Origin: Planctomycetota bacterium
GTDB lineage: Bacteria > Planctomycetota > Phycisphaerae > Phycisphaerales > SM1A02
Direction of reading: 5' to 3'
Assembly (NCBI GenBank): GCA_009926625.1
Contig: RFON01000004.1
Coordinates: 1-64,000 of the forward strand
Length of the DNA stretch: 64,000 bases
Part shown: one piece after another, positions 26,577-34,349 of the stretch
How the letters are laid out: the number at the start of each line of letters is the position of its first letter
How positions within the stretch are numbered: the first letter of the stretch is position 1
Made by a program: the position numbers and the translations under genes
Notes under the pieces: generated by a model
Told to the model about the DNA's origin: nothing
What the model saw: the letters and a program-made list of their open reading frames with translations, nothing else
The model's database searches: none

Positions 26577-27317
26577 ATGCGGGCGTTTCCGATCGTTGTT
26601 TGTGGCTGCTGCGCCGTGCTTGCTGATGCAGCGATGATGCAGTCGTCGCTCTTGCACGGCGCTCTGACTTCGATGCGTGCGATGACTGCGATGCGTGCGA
26701 CCGAACGGGATGATGACGAGCAGCGGGTCGTTGTCCCACCGCAGCGCGATTCGTTCCGCAAGATCTTTGACGGCAAAGACCTGACTGGTTGGCAGGGCGA
26801 CACGGCGGGCTACAGCGTTGTCAACGGCGAACTGCACTGCACGGCGAAGGGCAAGAACCTCTGGACGAAGGATCGTTACGGCGACTTTCACCTTCGCTTC
26901 GATTTCAAGCTGACCCCAGGGGCAAACAATGGACTGGGCATTCGGATGCCAGGCGATGGCGACGCCGCGTATGTGGGCATGGAACTCCAGATCCTCGATG
27001 ACGGCGATCCGCAGTACGCGACACTCCATCCGTGGCAGTACCACGGATCCATCTATGGTGTCGTCGCAGCCAAGCGCGGGCACCTCAAGCCAGTTGGCGA
27101 ATGGAACGCACAGGAGGTGATCGTGCGCGGATCGCGCGTGAAGGTTGTGCTCAACGGTGTGACGATTGTCGACGCGGATGTGCAGCCGTTCGCCGATGGC
27201 GGCACACCAGACGGCAAGGATCATCCTGGGCTGCGGCGGCAAAGTGGGTTCATCGGCTTTCTGGGACACGGGCATGGCGTGTGGTTCAAGGACATCGAGT
27301 TGAAGGAACTGAAGTGA
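26577..27317 (+). CDS. Secreted DUF1080 (3-keto-disaccharide hydrolase-like) protein
   Basis: 246 residues. After an N-terminal signal-like region (about 1-35) the single domain begins FDGKDLTGWQG near residue 64 and runs through NGELHC, GDFHLRFDFKL, NNGLGIRMPG, ELQILDDGDP, EWNAQEVIVRG and ends HGVWFKDIELKEL. This concanavalin-like lectin/glucanase fold is abundant in planctomycetes, and some members hydrolyse 3-keto disaccharides. Its substrate here is unknown. GTGA overlap couples it to an RNase H gene with no obvious functional link. Confidence 0.88.
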   Translation: MRAFPIVVCGCCAVLADAAMMQSSLLHGALTSMRAMTAMRATERDDDEQRVVVPPQRDSFRKIFDGKDLTGWQGDTAGYSVVNGELHCTAKGKNLWTKDRYGDFHLRFDFKLTPGANNGLGIRMPGDGDAAYVGMELQILDDGDPQYATLHPWQYHGSIYGVVAAKRGHLKPVGEWNAQEVIVRGSRVKVVLNGVTIVDADVQPFADGGTPDGKDHPGLRRQSGFIGFLGHGHGVWFKDIELKELK

Positions 27318-28123
27318 TCGAATCGATGGGAGAGGGCGCAGAATCCCGCGCGCACCGCGGCGCGGTCGAGCGGACCCTGCGCGGCGAGATTGCGCGCATC
27401 GAGGGAGCGCTTGCGCAGGGCGGCTTCCTGCTCGGGGCGATCCGCGTGCTCGACGAGGGTTCGTGGGGGCGGTTGGACGCCGAACTCGAGGGCACTGAGC
27501 AGTCTGGGAAACTCCAGATTCACCTCAACAGCAAAGGACTCGTGCGCATCGTGCCGCAAGGGAGTGCGGCCCGGAGCATTGCGCAGGCGCTCGGAACTGT
27601 TGGGATCGACTGCGCTGCCACCACGAACCGCCCCGCGACCCGCGCCACGACAAGCCCCGCGACCCGCGCGCCTTCCCGCCCGCTCGCCCGCGGCAGCGAT
27701 GGCGAACTTGTTGTCGACTGCAGCAAGTTCGGGCAATCGCTGATCGGTCCAACCGAGTGGCGCGGGATGCTGCATCAGGCGGGCGCATGGCGCGAAGTGT
27801 TCCACAGCCCGTGCTTCGAGCGCGGGCACAACAACTTGGGCGAGTTCCTCGCGATCGTGGACGCAGCGCGTCGGATCGAGCGCGGCGAACTCGCATGCAC
27901 ATCCTTGTTGAGCGATTCGCGAACGGCGATCAGCTGGTTCACGAAGGGGCGCATCCGCACATCAATCGCCGTGAACGAAGCATGCGATCCCCTGTTCGCG
28001 CGCGAGTTCTCGGGTGCGCAGCAGTGGCTCGCATCGTGCGACCGCGCCAAGTGGTCGCAGCTGCTGTCGCATTGGTCTGTCAAGTCGCGCGGGGAAAATC
28101 CAGCGGACTTCGGTCGGAAGTGA
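27314..28123 (+). CDS. RNase HI-like protein with an unrecognised N-terminal domain
   Basis: 269 residues. The C-terminal 140 residues align with the type-I RNase H form known from Bacteroidetes: VVDCS (Asp near residue 133), FHSPCFERGHNNLGEF (Glu near 175), LLSDSRTAISWF (Asp near 198) and ENPADFGRK (Asp near 264). It should cut RNA in RNA-DNA hybrids. The N-terminal 95 residues form a separate small domain (LGAIRVLDEG, HLNSKGLVRIV) that is not the viroplasmin domain usually fused to this type, joined by an Arg-Pro-Ala-Thr repeat linker. The GTG start overlaps the DUF1080 stop as GTGA; ATG 27326 is an alternative. Confidence 0.8.
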   Translation: MIESMGEGAESRAHRGAVERTLRGEIARIEGALAQGGFLLGAIRVLDEGSWGRLDAELEGTEQSGKLQIHLNSKGLVRIVPQGSAARSIAQALGTVGIDCAATTNRPATRATTSPATRAPSRPLARGSDGELVVDCSKFGQSLIGPTEWRGMLHQAGAWREVFHSPCFERGHNNLGEFLAIVDAARRIERGELACTSLLSDSRTAISWFTKGRIRTSIAVNEACDPLFAREFSGAQQWLASCDRAKWSQLLSHWSVKSRGENPADFGRK

Positions 28124-28132
28124 TCGAACCAG

Positions 28133-28146
28133 CGCCCTTCGGGGCG
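28133..28146. terminator. Possible terminator hairpin with TTCG loop
   Basis: CGCCC-TTCG-GGGCG, a stable five-pair stem just after the RNase H stop and between convergent genes. No T-run follows. Confidence 0.3.
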
Positions 28147-28150
28147 AGGC

Positions 28151-28195
28151 AACTCCACTCAACTGAACTCAACTGAACTCAACTGAACTTAACTT
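28151..28195. repeat. Tandem array of a 10-base unit (5-base half-units)
   Basis: About 4.5 copies of AACTGAACTC built from AACTG/AACTC half-units. It lies between the convergent RNase H and HD-GYP genes and its last bases overlap the HD-GYP stop region. Confidence 0.85.
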
Positions 28196-29754
28196 GGCGG
28201 CGGCGGCGCGGTGCTGATCAGCGGCGTGAGTTCCCCAGGCGGAATCGACAGGAACGCCCGCCCAAAGGTCGGGTCGAAATGCGTGCCGAGGCAGCGCTCG
28301 ATCTCCGCGAGCACCTGCCCCACCTCGCGCGCTGGCCGGTAGAAGCGCGCACTGGTCATCGCATCGAAGCAGTCCGCGATGCAGAGGATTCGACCAAGTT
28401 TGGAGATGCCCTCGCCCGCAAGTTTGTTTGGGTATCCGCGACCATCCCAGCGCTCGTGATGCTCGACAACGCCGCACATGAGGTCGCGCATCTGCGGGAT
28501 GTCCTGCAGGATCGACGCGCCAATCTGCGGATGCCGCTGGATGCGCGCAAACTCGTTGTCGTCCAGCTTGGATGGCTTCCGCAGGATCTCCTCTGGGATG
28601 CCGATCTTTCCGATGTCGTGCACCAGTCCGCAGAGTCGCACCTGCTCGATCGTGCCTGCATCAAGCTTCATCGCCTGTGCGAGCAGCACGCCGAACGCAC
28701 TCACGCGGTCTGAGTGGCCGCGCGTGTACGGGTCCTTCGCGTCGATGGCTGAAATGAGCGCGCGCATCGTTCCACCGAACATCTGCTGCTGCTCGAGATC
28801 GAAGCGCTGCTGCATGCGGGCGCGCGCGATGTTGGACAGCGAGAGTCCAGCGAGCCGCGCGATCGCCGCGGCAAATCCAGCAACCTCGGCCTCGGGCGCG
28901 GGCTTCGTTCGCCTCGCACCTCGGCGATGATCGAGGTAAATCCATCCGAAGAAAACAGGTCCCGCCTCCACGGGCACGCAGATCGCGTCCTGGATGGAGA
29001 GCGACTCGATGCTCGCGGCCATCGACGCGGCGGCGCCGCCCGAGCGGTGCACATGAATCCCCTGTCGAGCGCGGCGAAGCAGGCTTCGACTCACCTGCAC
29101 CGCACCGTCGCTTCCCGAAATCGCTCCCGCTTGAGCAAGCACTTCCACCTCGGACGGATCCGCGCCCGCCTTCAGCAGAGCGACATTCGAATAGCCGGTT
29201 GCGGAGGCAAGCGCCTCGACGGCTGCCCTCGCGGTCGCCTGTTCATCCACGGCCACCGCCATTGCCTCGCTTGCGGCGAGCAGGCGCACGAGCATGGACT
29301 GCGCGAGTGCCGAGGGATGCTGCACCTCACCAAGCGGAACGAAGTCATCGCGGTCGTCGCCGGCCATCAGCGTCTGACCGACATCGCTGTGCTGCGACAT
29401 GTGTGGCGCTGCCACCGTGAGCACCCACGGCTTGATCTCGATCACATCACCGTGCGCAAGCCGGACCTCCTGCTGCGCAGCCAGTCGAACGCCGTTCAAC
29501 AGCGTTCCCCAAGTGGAACCGCAGTCCCGCAGCCGCCAATGCCCCGGCTCGCCACCCGCGGCAGCCGCCCAGCGCACTTCGGCGTGCAGTCGCGACACCT
29601 TTGCCTGTGGAAGCGAGATGTCCCGATCGGGATCGCGCCCAATGGTCACCGCGTGCGGTTCCTTCAGTGGGAACACACGCTCCGACTCCGCGGAAACTGC
29701 ATGAAGCCGCCAGCCCGAGGTCAAGCCCGAGGTCGATCCCATACTCGGCATCAT
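28189..29754 (-). CDS. FHA-GAF-HD-GYP cyclic-di-GMP phosphodiesterase
   Basis: 521 residues. Domains in order: FHA at about 15-110 (IGRDPDRD, SRLHAEVRW, STWGTLLNG), a GAF-like domain at about 150-290, and HD-GYP at about 325-510 with HDIGKIGIP near 378, HHERWDGRGYP near 433 and DCFDAMTSARFY after it. The complete HD and GYP motifs predict hydrolysis of cyclic di-GMP; the FHA domain should read phosphothreonine and the GAF domain a small ligand. Cytosolic. The start is the ATG sharing ATGA with the end of the CapD-like gene, so it is translated with a polysaccharide gene and may control its output or the same behaviour. Confidence 0.92.
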   Translation of the reverse strand: MMPSMGSTSGLTSGWRLHAVSAESERVFPLKEPHAVTIGRDPDRDISLPQAKVSRLHAEVRWAAAAGGEPGHWRLRDCGSTWGTLLNGVRLAAQQEVRLAHGDVIEIKPWVLTVAAPHMSQHSDVGQTLMAGDDRDDFVPLGEVQHPSALAQSMLVRLLAASEAMAVAVDEQATARAAVEALASATGYSNVALLKAGADPSEVEVLAQAGAISGSDGAVQVSRSLLRRARQGIHVHRSGGAAASMAASIESLSIQDAICVPVEAGPVFFGWIYLDHRRGARRTKPAPEAEVAGFAAAIARLAGLSLSNIARARMQQRFDLEQQQMFGGTMRALISAIDAKDPYTRGHSDRVSAFGVLLAQAMKLDAGTIEQVRLCGLVHDIGKIGIPEEILRKPSKLDDNEFARIQRHPQIGASILQDIPQMRDLMCGVVEHHERWDGRGYPNKLAGEGISKLGRILCIADCFDAMTSARFYRPAREVGQVLAEIERCLGTHFDPTFGRAFLSIPPGELTPLISTAPPPPS

Positions 29755-31673
29755 TGCAGCGATGCGGTGGGCGCGTACCCGCGCACCGTTGTACGCAGGA
29801 GATCGCGAACTTCCGACACATCGTGGCGGTCGATCGCCGCTTCGAAGCGCTGCAAGATGCGCTCGAGATCGTCCCAAGGCATGAACTCCTCGTCCGCACG
29901 CAGGATGCCTGGGTGGTCGGTGGGCTCGCAGTCCTTGCCGATGAGAAGTTCCTCGAACAACTTCTCGCCTGGGCGCAGACCGGTGAACACGATCTCGATG
30001 TCGCCGTGCGGGTGCTCTGCGGTGCGCTCGGTGAAGCCCGTCAGCCGGATCATGCTCCGCGCGAGATCCATGATGCGGACCGGCTCGCCCATGTCGAGCA
30101 CGAACACATCACCGCCGCTGCCCATGGCACCCGCTTGGATCACGAGCGAGGATGCCTCTGGGATCGTCATGAAGTAGCGGGTCATCTCTGGATGTGTCAC
30201 CGTCACTGGTCCACCGCGCCGAATCTGCATGGTGAACTGCGGCACGACGGAGCCGCTTGATCCGAGCACATTGCCAAAGCGAACCATCGTGAATCGGGTG
30301 GTGCGGCTTGCGCTGCCGACACCGGTCGCATCGCTGACCTTGGCGCTGACCCCGCCGCGCTGCGTCTCGGCAAGCGCCTGCAGGATTTTCTCCGCAAGCC
30401 GCTTGCTCGCACCCATCACGCTCGTCGGGCGTACTGCCTTGTCGGTTGAAACCAGCACGAATGACCTCACCCCGCAGCGCATCGCTGCCTGCGCCGTGCG
30501 GAGCGTGCCGAATGCGTTCACCAGCACACCTTCGACTTCGTTCGCCTCGACGAGCGGCACATGCTTGTACGCGGCCGCGTGATAGAGCGTGTCGATCCTG
30601 TGCTCGCGAATCACCTGCTCCATGCGAACTGGATCGGTGACGGACGCCATCACGCTGACGATCTGCGGACCCGACGACGATCCAACGGCGTGGCGCAGTT
30701 CTTCCTCGATCGTGTAGAGGTTGAACTCACAGTTGTCGAGGAGCACCAGCTTGCGCGGGCCCTGCTGCAGCACTTGCCGCGCCAACTCACTTCCGATCGA
30801 TCCGCCAGCGCCCGTGATGAGCACATTCGCCGACGCGGTATTGAGGCTGAGGAGTTCGGTGCGCGGCTCGACTGGCGGGCGTCCAAGCAAATCTTCGATC
30901 CGCACTTGGCGAATCGAATCGACGCGCGCGGAGCCATCGGCAATCTCGGTCAGCGTTGGCACGAGCATCACCCGAACACCCATTGCACTGATCTGGTTGA
31001 ACACCTCGCGGCGGCGGCGGCGCGCATGCTCTGGAAGCGCAAGCAGCAAGGTGTCTGCGCGCAGCGAACGAATCAGTGGCTCGAGCGTCGCCGACGAATG
31101 CACGGGAACGCTGCGGACCATCGATCCCACGCGGGATCGCTCGTCATCGACAAATGCAACGACCTTACTCCGCTGGTCCTGCGCGAGCAGTGCCACGAGG
31201 CCGGCTCCCACATCGCCAGCTCCGTAGATCACGACTCGCGATGCGGCGACGGGCGCTGCGAACCGAAGGAATGTCCGCGCAAAAGCGCGCGCTCCGCCGA
31301 CGCCGATCAGCGCGATCAGCCAGAAGTTGATGAGCGCGGTGCGCGGGAGCCCCTCGGCCCTGTCCACCATGAACCACTCGAACCCGACGAGCAGCGTGGC
31401 GAGGGTGACCGCGGCCGCGACGCGCACCGCAAAGCGCAGTCCGATGTACCTGGTGATCTCACGGTAGAGACCGCACGCCCATGCGCAGACAACGCCAATC
31501 ACCCCAGCCATCAGGGTGACCCGAAGGAGCTTGTCGGAGATGGTCTCGGGCAGGAAGGTGTCGAGCCGCAGCGCCACGGCTCCCCAGATAGCCGCTGCGA
31601 AGATCATGAAGTCGACGGCGACCGCAACAAGTTGCTTTCCCCGCCGCGGCAGCCCCGAAAACCACTGAGTCAT
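29751..31673 (-). CDS. CapD/WbpM-like nucleotide-sugar epimerase/4,6-dehydratase
   Basis: 640 residues. Four N-terminal membrane helices (about 12-130), a first Rossmann domain (YGAGDVG near residue 150), then the catalytic SDR domain: TGAGGSIGSE near 286, HAAAYKHVPLVE near 375, VSTDKAVRPTSVMGASKR near 405-422, where methionine replaces the usual tyrosine as in WbpM and PglF. It should act on UDP-GlcNAc at the inner membrane for capsule, O-antigen or glycan synthesis. The start at ATG 31673 is supported by TACCTT seven bases upstream. No glycosyltransferase genes are adjacent; the coupled next gene is an HD-GYP phosphodiesterase. Confidence 0.92.
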   Translation of the reverse strand: MTQWFSGLPRRGKQLVAVAVDFMIFAAAIWGAVALRLDTFLPETISDKLLRVTLMAGVIGVVCAWACGLYREITRYIGLRFAVRVAAAVTLATLLVGFEWFMVDRAEGLPRTALINFWLIALIGVGGARAFARTFLRFAAPVAASRVVIYGAGDVGAGLVALLAQDQRSKVVAFVDDERSRVGSMVRSVPVHSSATLEPLIRSLRADTLLLALPEHARRRRREVFNQISAMGVRVMLVPTLTEIADGSARVDSIRQVRIEDLLGRPPVEPRTELLSLNTASANVLITGAGGSIGSELARQVLQQGPRKLVLLDNCEFNLYTIEEELRHAVGSSSGPQIVSVMASVTDPVRMEQVIREHRIDTLYHAAAYKHVPLVEANEVEGVLVNAFGTLRTAQAAMRCGVRSFVLVSTDKAVRPTSVMGASKRLAEKILQALAETQRGGVSAKVSDATGVGSASRTTRFTMVRFGNVLGSSGSVVPQFTMQIRRGGPVTVTHPEMTRYFMTIPEASSLVIQAGAMGSGGDVFVLDMGEPVRIMDLARSMIRLTGFTERTAEHPHGDIEIVFTGLRPGEKLFEELLIGKDCEPTDHPGILRADEEFMPWDDLERILQRFEAAIDRHDVSEVRDLLRTTVRGYAPTASLQ

Positions 31674-31680
31674 GGGCGGG

Positions 31681-31686
31681 AAGGTA
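31681..31686 (-). promoter_or_regulatory. -10 box TACCTT of the CapD-like operon
   Basis: TACCTT ends 7 bases before the ATG at 31673. Confidence 0.45.
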
Positions 31687-31773
31687 ACGCATCGCCCCAC
31701 GAGTTGCCAACGCCATGTTGCCGCCCCGATGAAACGCGGGCTCGTAAAGGCGTCGATAACCACCAGCAGCAAG

Positions 31774-31857
31774 TAGGCCCGCTGGGACTCGAACCCAGAT
31801 GAGCGTGAACTCTGCGGATTTTAAGTCCGCTGCGTCTGCCAATTCCGCCACAGGCCT
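31774..31857 (-). tRNA. tRNA-Leu (anticodon TAA)
   Basis: 84 bases with a long variable arm (class II). Acceptor stem AGGCCTG/CGGGCCT with one G-T pair and discriminator A, anticodon stem GCGGA/TCCGC with loop CTTAAAA, T arm CTGGG-TTCGAGT-CCCAG. CCA is not encoded. It sits 100 bases before the CapD-like gene on the same strand. Confidence 0.95.
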
Positions 31858-31866
31858 GCCGCGAGA

Positions 31867-31872
31867 AGGTTA
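31867..31872 (-). promoter_or_regulatory. -10 box TAACCT of tRNA-Leu
   Basis: TAACCT ends 9 bases before the mature 5' end of the tRNA, so transcription would begin almost at the mature end. Confidence 0.4.
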
Positions 31873-31914
31873 CCTGCGCGTTCCGCCGCGAGGCAGTCAT
31901 GCCGCGCCAAGCCC

Positions 31915-31920
31915 TACGCT
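31915..31920 (+). promoter_or_regulatory. -10 box TACGCT of the CoA-transferase gene
   Basis: TACGCT ends 8 bases before the ATG at 31929 and argues against the ATG at 31899. Confidence 0.45.
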
Positions 31921-31928
31921 TCTCAGGA

Positions 31929-33092
31929 ATGTCTTTCCCTCAATCGGGTGCGCCGCTCGCCGGGCTGACGGTCATCGATCTCGGGCGCGTGCTTGCCGCA
32001 CCCTTCGCGACTTCCACGCTGGCTTCGCTCGGCGCTCGCGTCATCAAGGTGGAACACCCCGACCGCGGCGACGATTCCCGCGCGTTCGGTCCGCATGTCG
32101 GCGGGCACAGCGTGTACTTCGCCAGCGTCAACTGCGATAAGGAGTCAATCGCCCTCGACCTCACATGCGCGGCCGACCGCGCCGCGTTCGAAATGCTGCT
32201 GACACATGCAGATGTGCTTGTCGAGAACTTCCGTCCAGGCACGCTCGCTCGCCTCGGCTACCCCTGGGAGCGCCTTCACGCGAGCCACCCGAGGCTCATC
32301 TATGCGGCTGTCTCTGGGTTCGGCACCACGGGCCCCCTCGCCGAGAACCCCGCCTACGACATCATCGCGCAGGCGCTCAGCGGAATGATGAGCATCACTG
32401 GTCACGCGGGCGCTCCTCCGGTCCGCGTGGGTGCATCGATTGGCGATCTCGTGGCGGGGCTGTACCTCGCGCTTGGGATCGTCAGCGCAGTTCACAGGCG
32501 AACGGCAACCGGCGAAGGCTGCATGATCGATGTGGCGATGCTCGACTCGCAGGTGGCGTTCCTTGAAGCTGCCATCACCGCGCACACCGCTGCTGGTACT
32601 GACCCACAGCAGCGCGGCACGCGACACCCCTCCATCGCTCCCTTCCAAGCGTTCGAGTGCGCTGACCGCTGGATCGTTCTTGCGGCGGGAAACGACCACC
32701 TGTTTCACGAACTCTGCGCTGCGATCGGTCGACCAGAAGTCGCCGCTGAACAGAGGTTTGCGACGAATGCGAGCCGCCTCGCCAATGTCGAAGCACTCGA
32801 TGCCCAAATCTCCGCGACACTACGAACCGAGCCAGCCCAGCATTGGATCGCCGCGCTGCACCGCGCCGGCGTTCCGTGCGCGCTGATCCAGACTGTATCA
32901 GAAATGATCCGCATGGAGCAGGTCCGCGCACGGAACATGATCATCCCAATCGACGACCCACAGATGCCGGGCGCGAGCGTTCCGAACACGCCGATCAAGA
33001 TGAGCGGCTTCGATGTTGCGACGACGCGCCGACGACCACCACGACTCGACGAGCACGGCGATGCGCTCCGCCGCGAGTTCGGTCTTGGTTGA
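31929..33092 (+). CDS. CaiB/BaiF family (class III) CoA-transferase
   Basis: 387 residues. Begins with AGLTVIDLGRVLAAPFA, then GARVIKVEHPDRGDDSR, VLVENFRPGTL, and the catalytic aspartate in NPAYDIIAQALSG near residue 143; ends with the usual PRLDEHGD text. Such enzymes move CoA between carboxylic acids, for example formyl-, carnitine- or succinyl-CoA; the substrate is unknown, and no acyl-CoA genes are adjacent. Start chosen by the TACGCT box. Single-gene unit. Confidence 0.9.
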   Translation: MSFPQSGAPLAGLTVIDLGRVLAAPFATSTLASLGARVIKVEHPDRGDDSRAFGPHVGGHSVYFASVNCDKESIALDLTCAADRAAFEMLLTHADVLVENFRPGTLARLGYPWERLHASHPRLIYAAVSGFGTTGPLAENPAYDIIAQALSGMMSITGHAGAPPVRVGASIGDLVAGLYLALGIVSAVHRRTATGEGCMIDVAMLDSQVAFLEAAITAHTAAGTDPQQRGTRHPSIAPFQAFECADRWIVLAAGNDHLFHELCAAIGRPEVAAEQRFATNASRLANVEALDAQISATLRTEPAQHWIAALHRAGVPCALIQTVSEMIRMEQVRARNMIIPIDDPQMPGASVPNTPIKMSGFDVATTRRRPPRLDEHGDALRREFGLG

Positions 33093-33191
33093 ACTTGAAC
33101 ACGGCTCGGCGAGCACTCGCGCGTCATGCCGAGTGATGAAAAATGTTGGCGAACCACTTGCAGAGTTCGTGGCGGAAGTACATTCCCACGC

Positions 33192-33197
33192 AGGAGG
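33192..33197 (+). promoter_or_regulatory. Shine-Dalgarno site of the small acidic protein gene
   Basis: Perfect AGGAGG, seven bases before the ATG at 33205; it decides this start over the in-frame ATG at 33136. Confidence 0.6.
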
Positions 33198-33204
33198 ATC
33201 GACC

Positions 33205-33477
33205 ATGGACGGCGACCTGTCTGTTGATTATCTCGGCGACGGCTACTACGCACTCTTCCGTCAAAGCCAAGATCGGCGAATCATTGAGTGCATCGCACCG
33301 CGAGTCACCGACATCTTCCGCACGGTGGCGCGCCGCTTCGGCAACGACCACCCTGTGGAAATGTCGTACGCGGCGCACCTCATCTTCAAGCTCGAAGCGG
33401 GGATCGACATCTGTGTCGATCTGAGCGAGCCCTTCGAAGCGGACGTCGATATCGACGACACGCCTTCGAGTACTTGA
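33205..33477 (+). CDS. Small acidic protein, unknown function
   Basis: 90 residues, no signal or membrane segment. It reads as one compact domain (GDGYYALFRQSQDRRI, RRFGNDHPVEMSYAAHLIF) with an acidic tail (EADVDIDD). I do not recognise a family. The start rests on the strong AGGAGG site. It stands alone between the CoA-transferase gene and the convergent BI-1-like gene, with small GC hairpins but no T-run in the 62 bases after it. Confidence 0.6.
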   Translation: MDGDLSVDYLGDGYYALFRQSQDRRIIECIAPRVTDIFRTVARRFGNDHPVEMSYAAHLIFKLEAGIDICVDLSEPFEADVDIDDTPSST

Positions 33478-33539
33478 AGGTTCTGGGCGAAACGCGGGGG
33501 GCAAGTCGCGGCGACTGGCGGCAAAAACCGCTCGGGGTG

Positions 33540-34346
33540 TTACTTCCGGCTGCCGAACATCTGCGCGAGGCGGAAGACCAGTTTCAGCGCCTCGAGGTAG
33601 ACCCAGGCAAGGGTCACAACGAGCCCAAACGCGAGATACCACTCCATCGATGCGGGTGCGCCTGCGGCCACCGCATCTTGAATCTGTCGAAAGTCCACGA
33701 CCATCCACAGCGCTGCCACGATGAGGACCAGCGCGTTGATGCCAAGCCCAATCAGCGCTGCGTTCCCGCCCGACTGAGCGCCTTGCAGTGAGAACCACGA
33801 CATGTCGACGCCGAACAGCCCCATGATCATCGCGATCAGGAAGGTGAAGAAGATGCCAAGCGTGGCAACGGACAGGACCGCCGTGAAGGTCTGTCCACCC
33901 TTGAGGATGCCGAAGCGGAAGAGGGTGAGCATCGCGACCATCAGTCCGACCACGATCAGGAATGCCTGCAGCGCGATGCCCCCCGGCACTTGGATGCCCT
34001 GCCGCTCGAGCACATCCTGCAGGATCATCCCGAGCGCGCCGAGCACATAGCCCTGCGCGACCGAGTAGAGCGCAGCGATGGCAGCCGCAACGCGCGGTGA
34101 ACTCCGCACGAGGAAGATCGACGCAATCGACACGAGCATCGACACGATGAACGCCACCATGAGCGACGCGGGGTAGGCCTTCGTCACTGGAATCGAGACC
34201 GCGCCCGACACCACCGCGAGCAAGATCAGTCCCGTGGTCTTGTTGATCACGCCGGTCACGGTGCATGTGCCGCTGCCTGCGCTCTGCTCTGCGGCGGATC
34301 GCACGGCGCTGTCAGCAAGAATGGGGTTGGATGAGACAAGTGACAT
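33540..34346 (-). CDS. Bax inhibitor-1/YccA-like membrane protein
   Basis: 268 residues with about seven hydrophobic segments filling residues 37-250, and hallmark text SVAQGYVLGALG, FRFGILKGGQTF and ALWMVVDFRQIQDAV. This belongs to the BI-1-like family (BaxI_1 branch); members are proposed calcium or ion leak channels. The N-terminal 30 residues are polar and cytosolic. It is the last gene of a six-gene run and starts three bases after the PilZ-like gene. Confidence 0.88.
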   Translation of the reverse strand: MSLVSSNPILADSAVRSAAEQSAGSGTCTVTGVINKTTGLILLAVVSGAVSIPVTKAYPASLMVAFIVSMLVSIASIFLVRSSPRVAAAIAALYSVAQGYVLGALGMILQDVLERQGIQVPGGIALQAFLIVVGLMVAMLTLFRFGILKGGQTFTAVLSVATLGIFFTFLIAMIMGLFGVDMSWFSLQGAQSGGNAALIGLGINALVLIVAALWMVVDFRQIQDAVAAGAPASMEWYLAFGLVVTLAWVYLEALKLVFRLAQMFGSRK

Positions 34347-34349
34347 GGT

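Noticed and set aside
25121-28195. CRISPR arrays from the tandem repeats
   Set aside because: Units of 8 and 10 bases directly abut, with no spacers and no cas genes.
31459-31851. Minus-strand frame reading MAELADAADLKSAEF
   Set aside because: It is the translation of tRNA-Leu, a common artefact.
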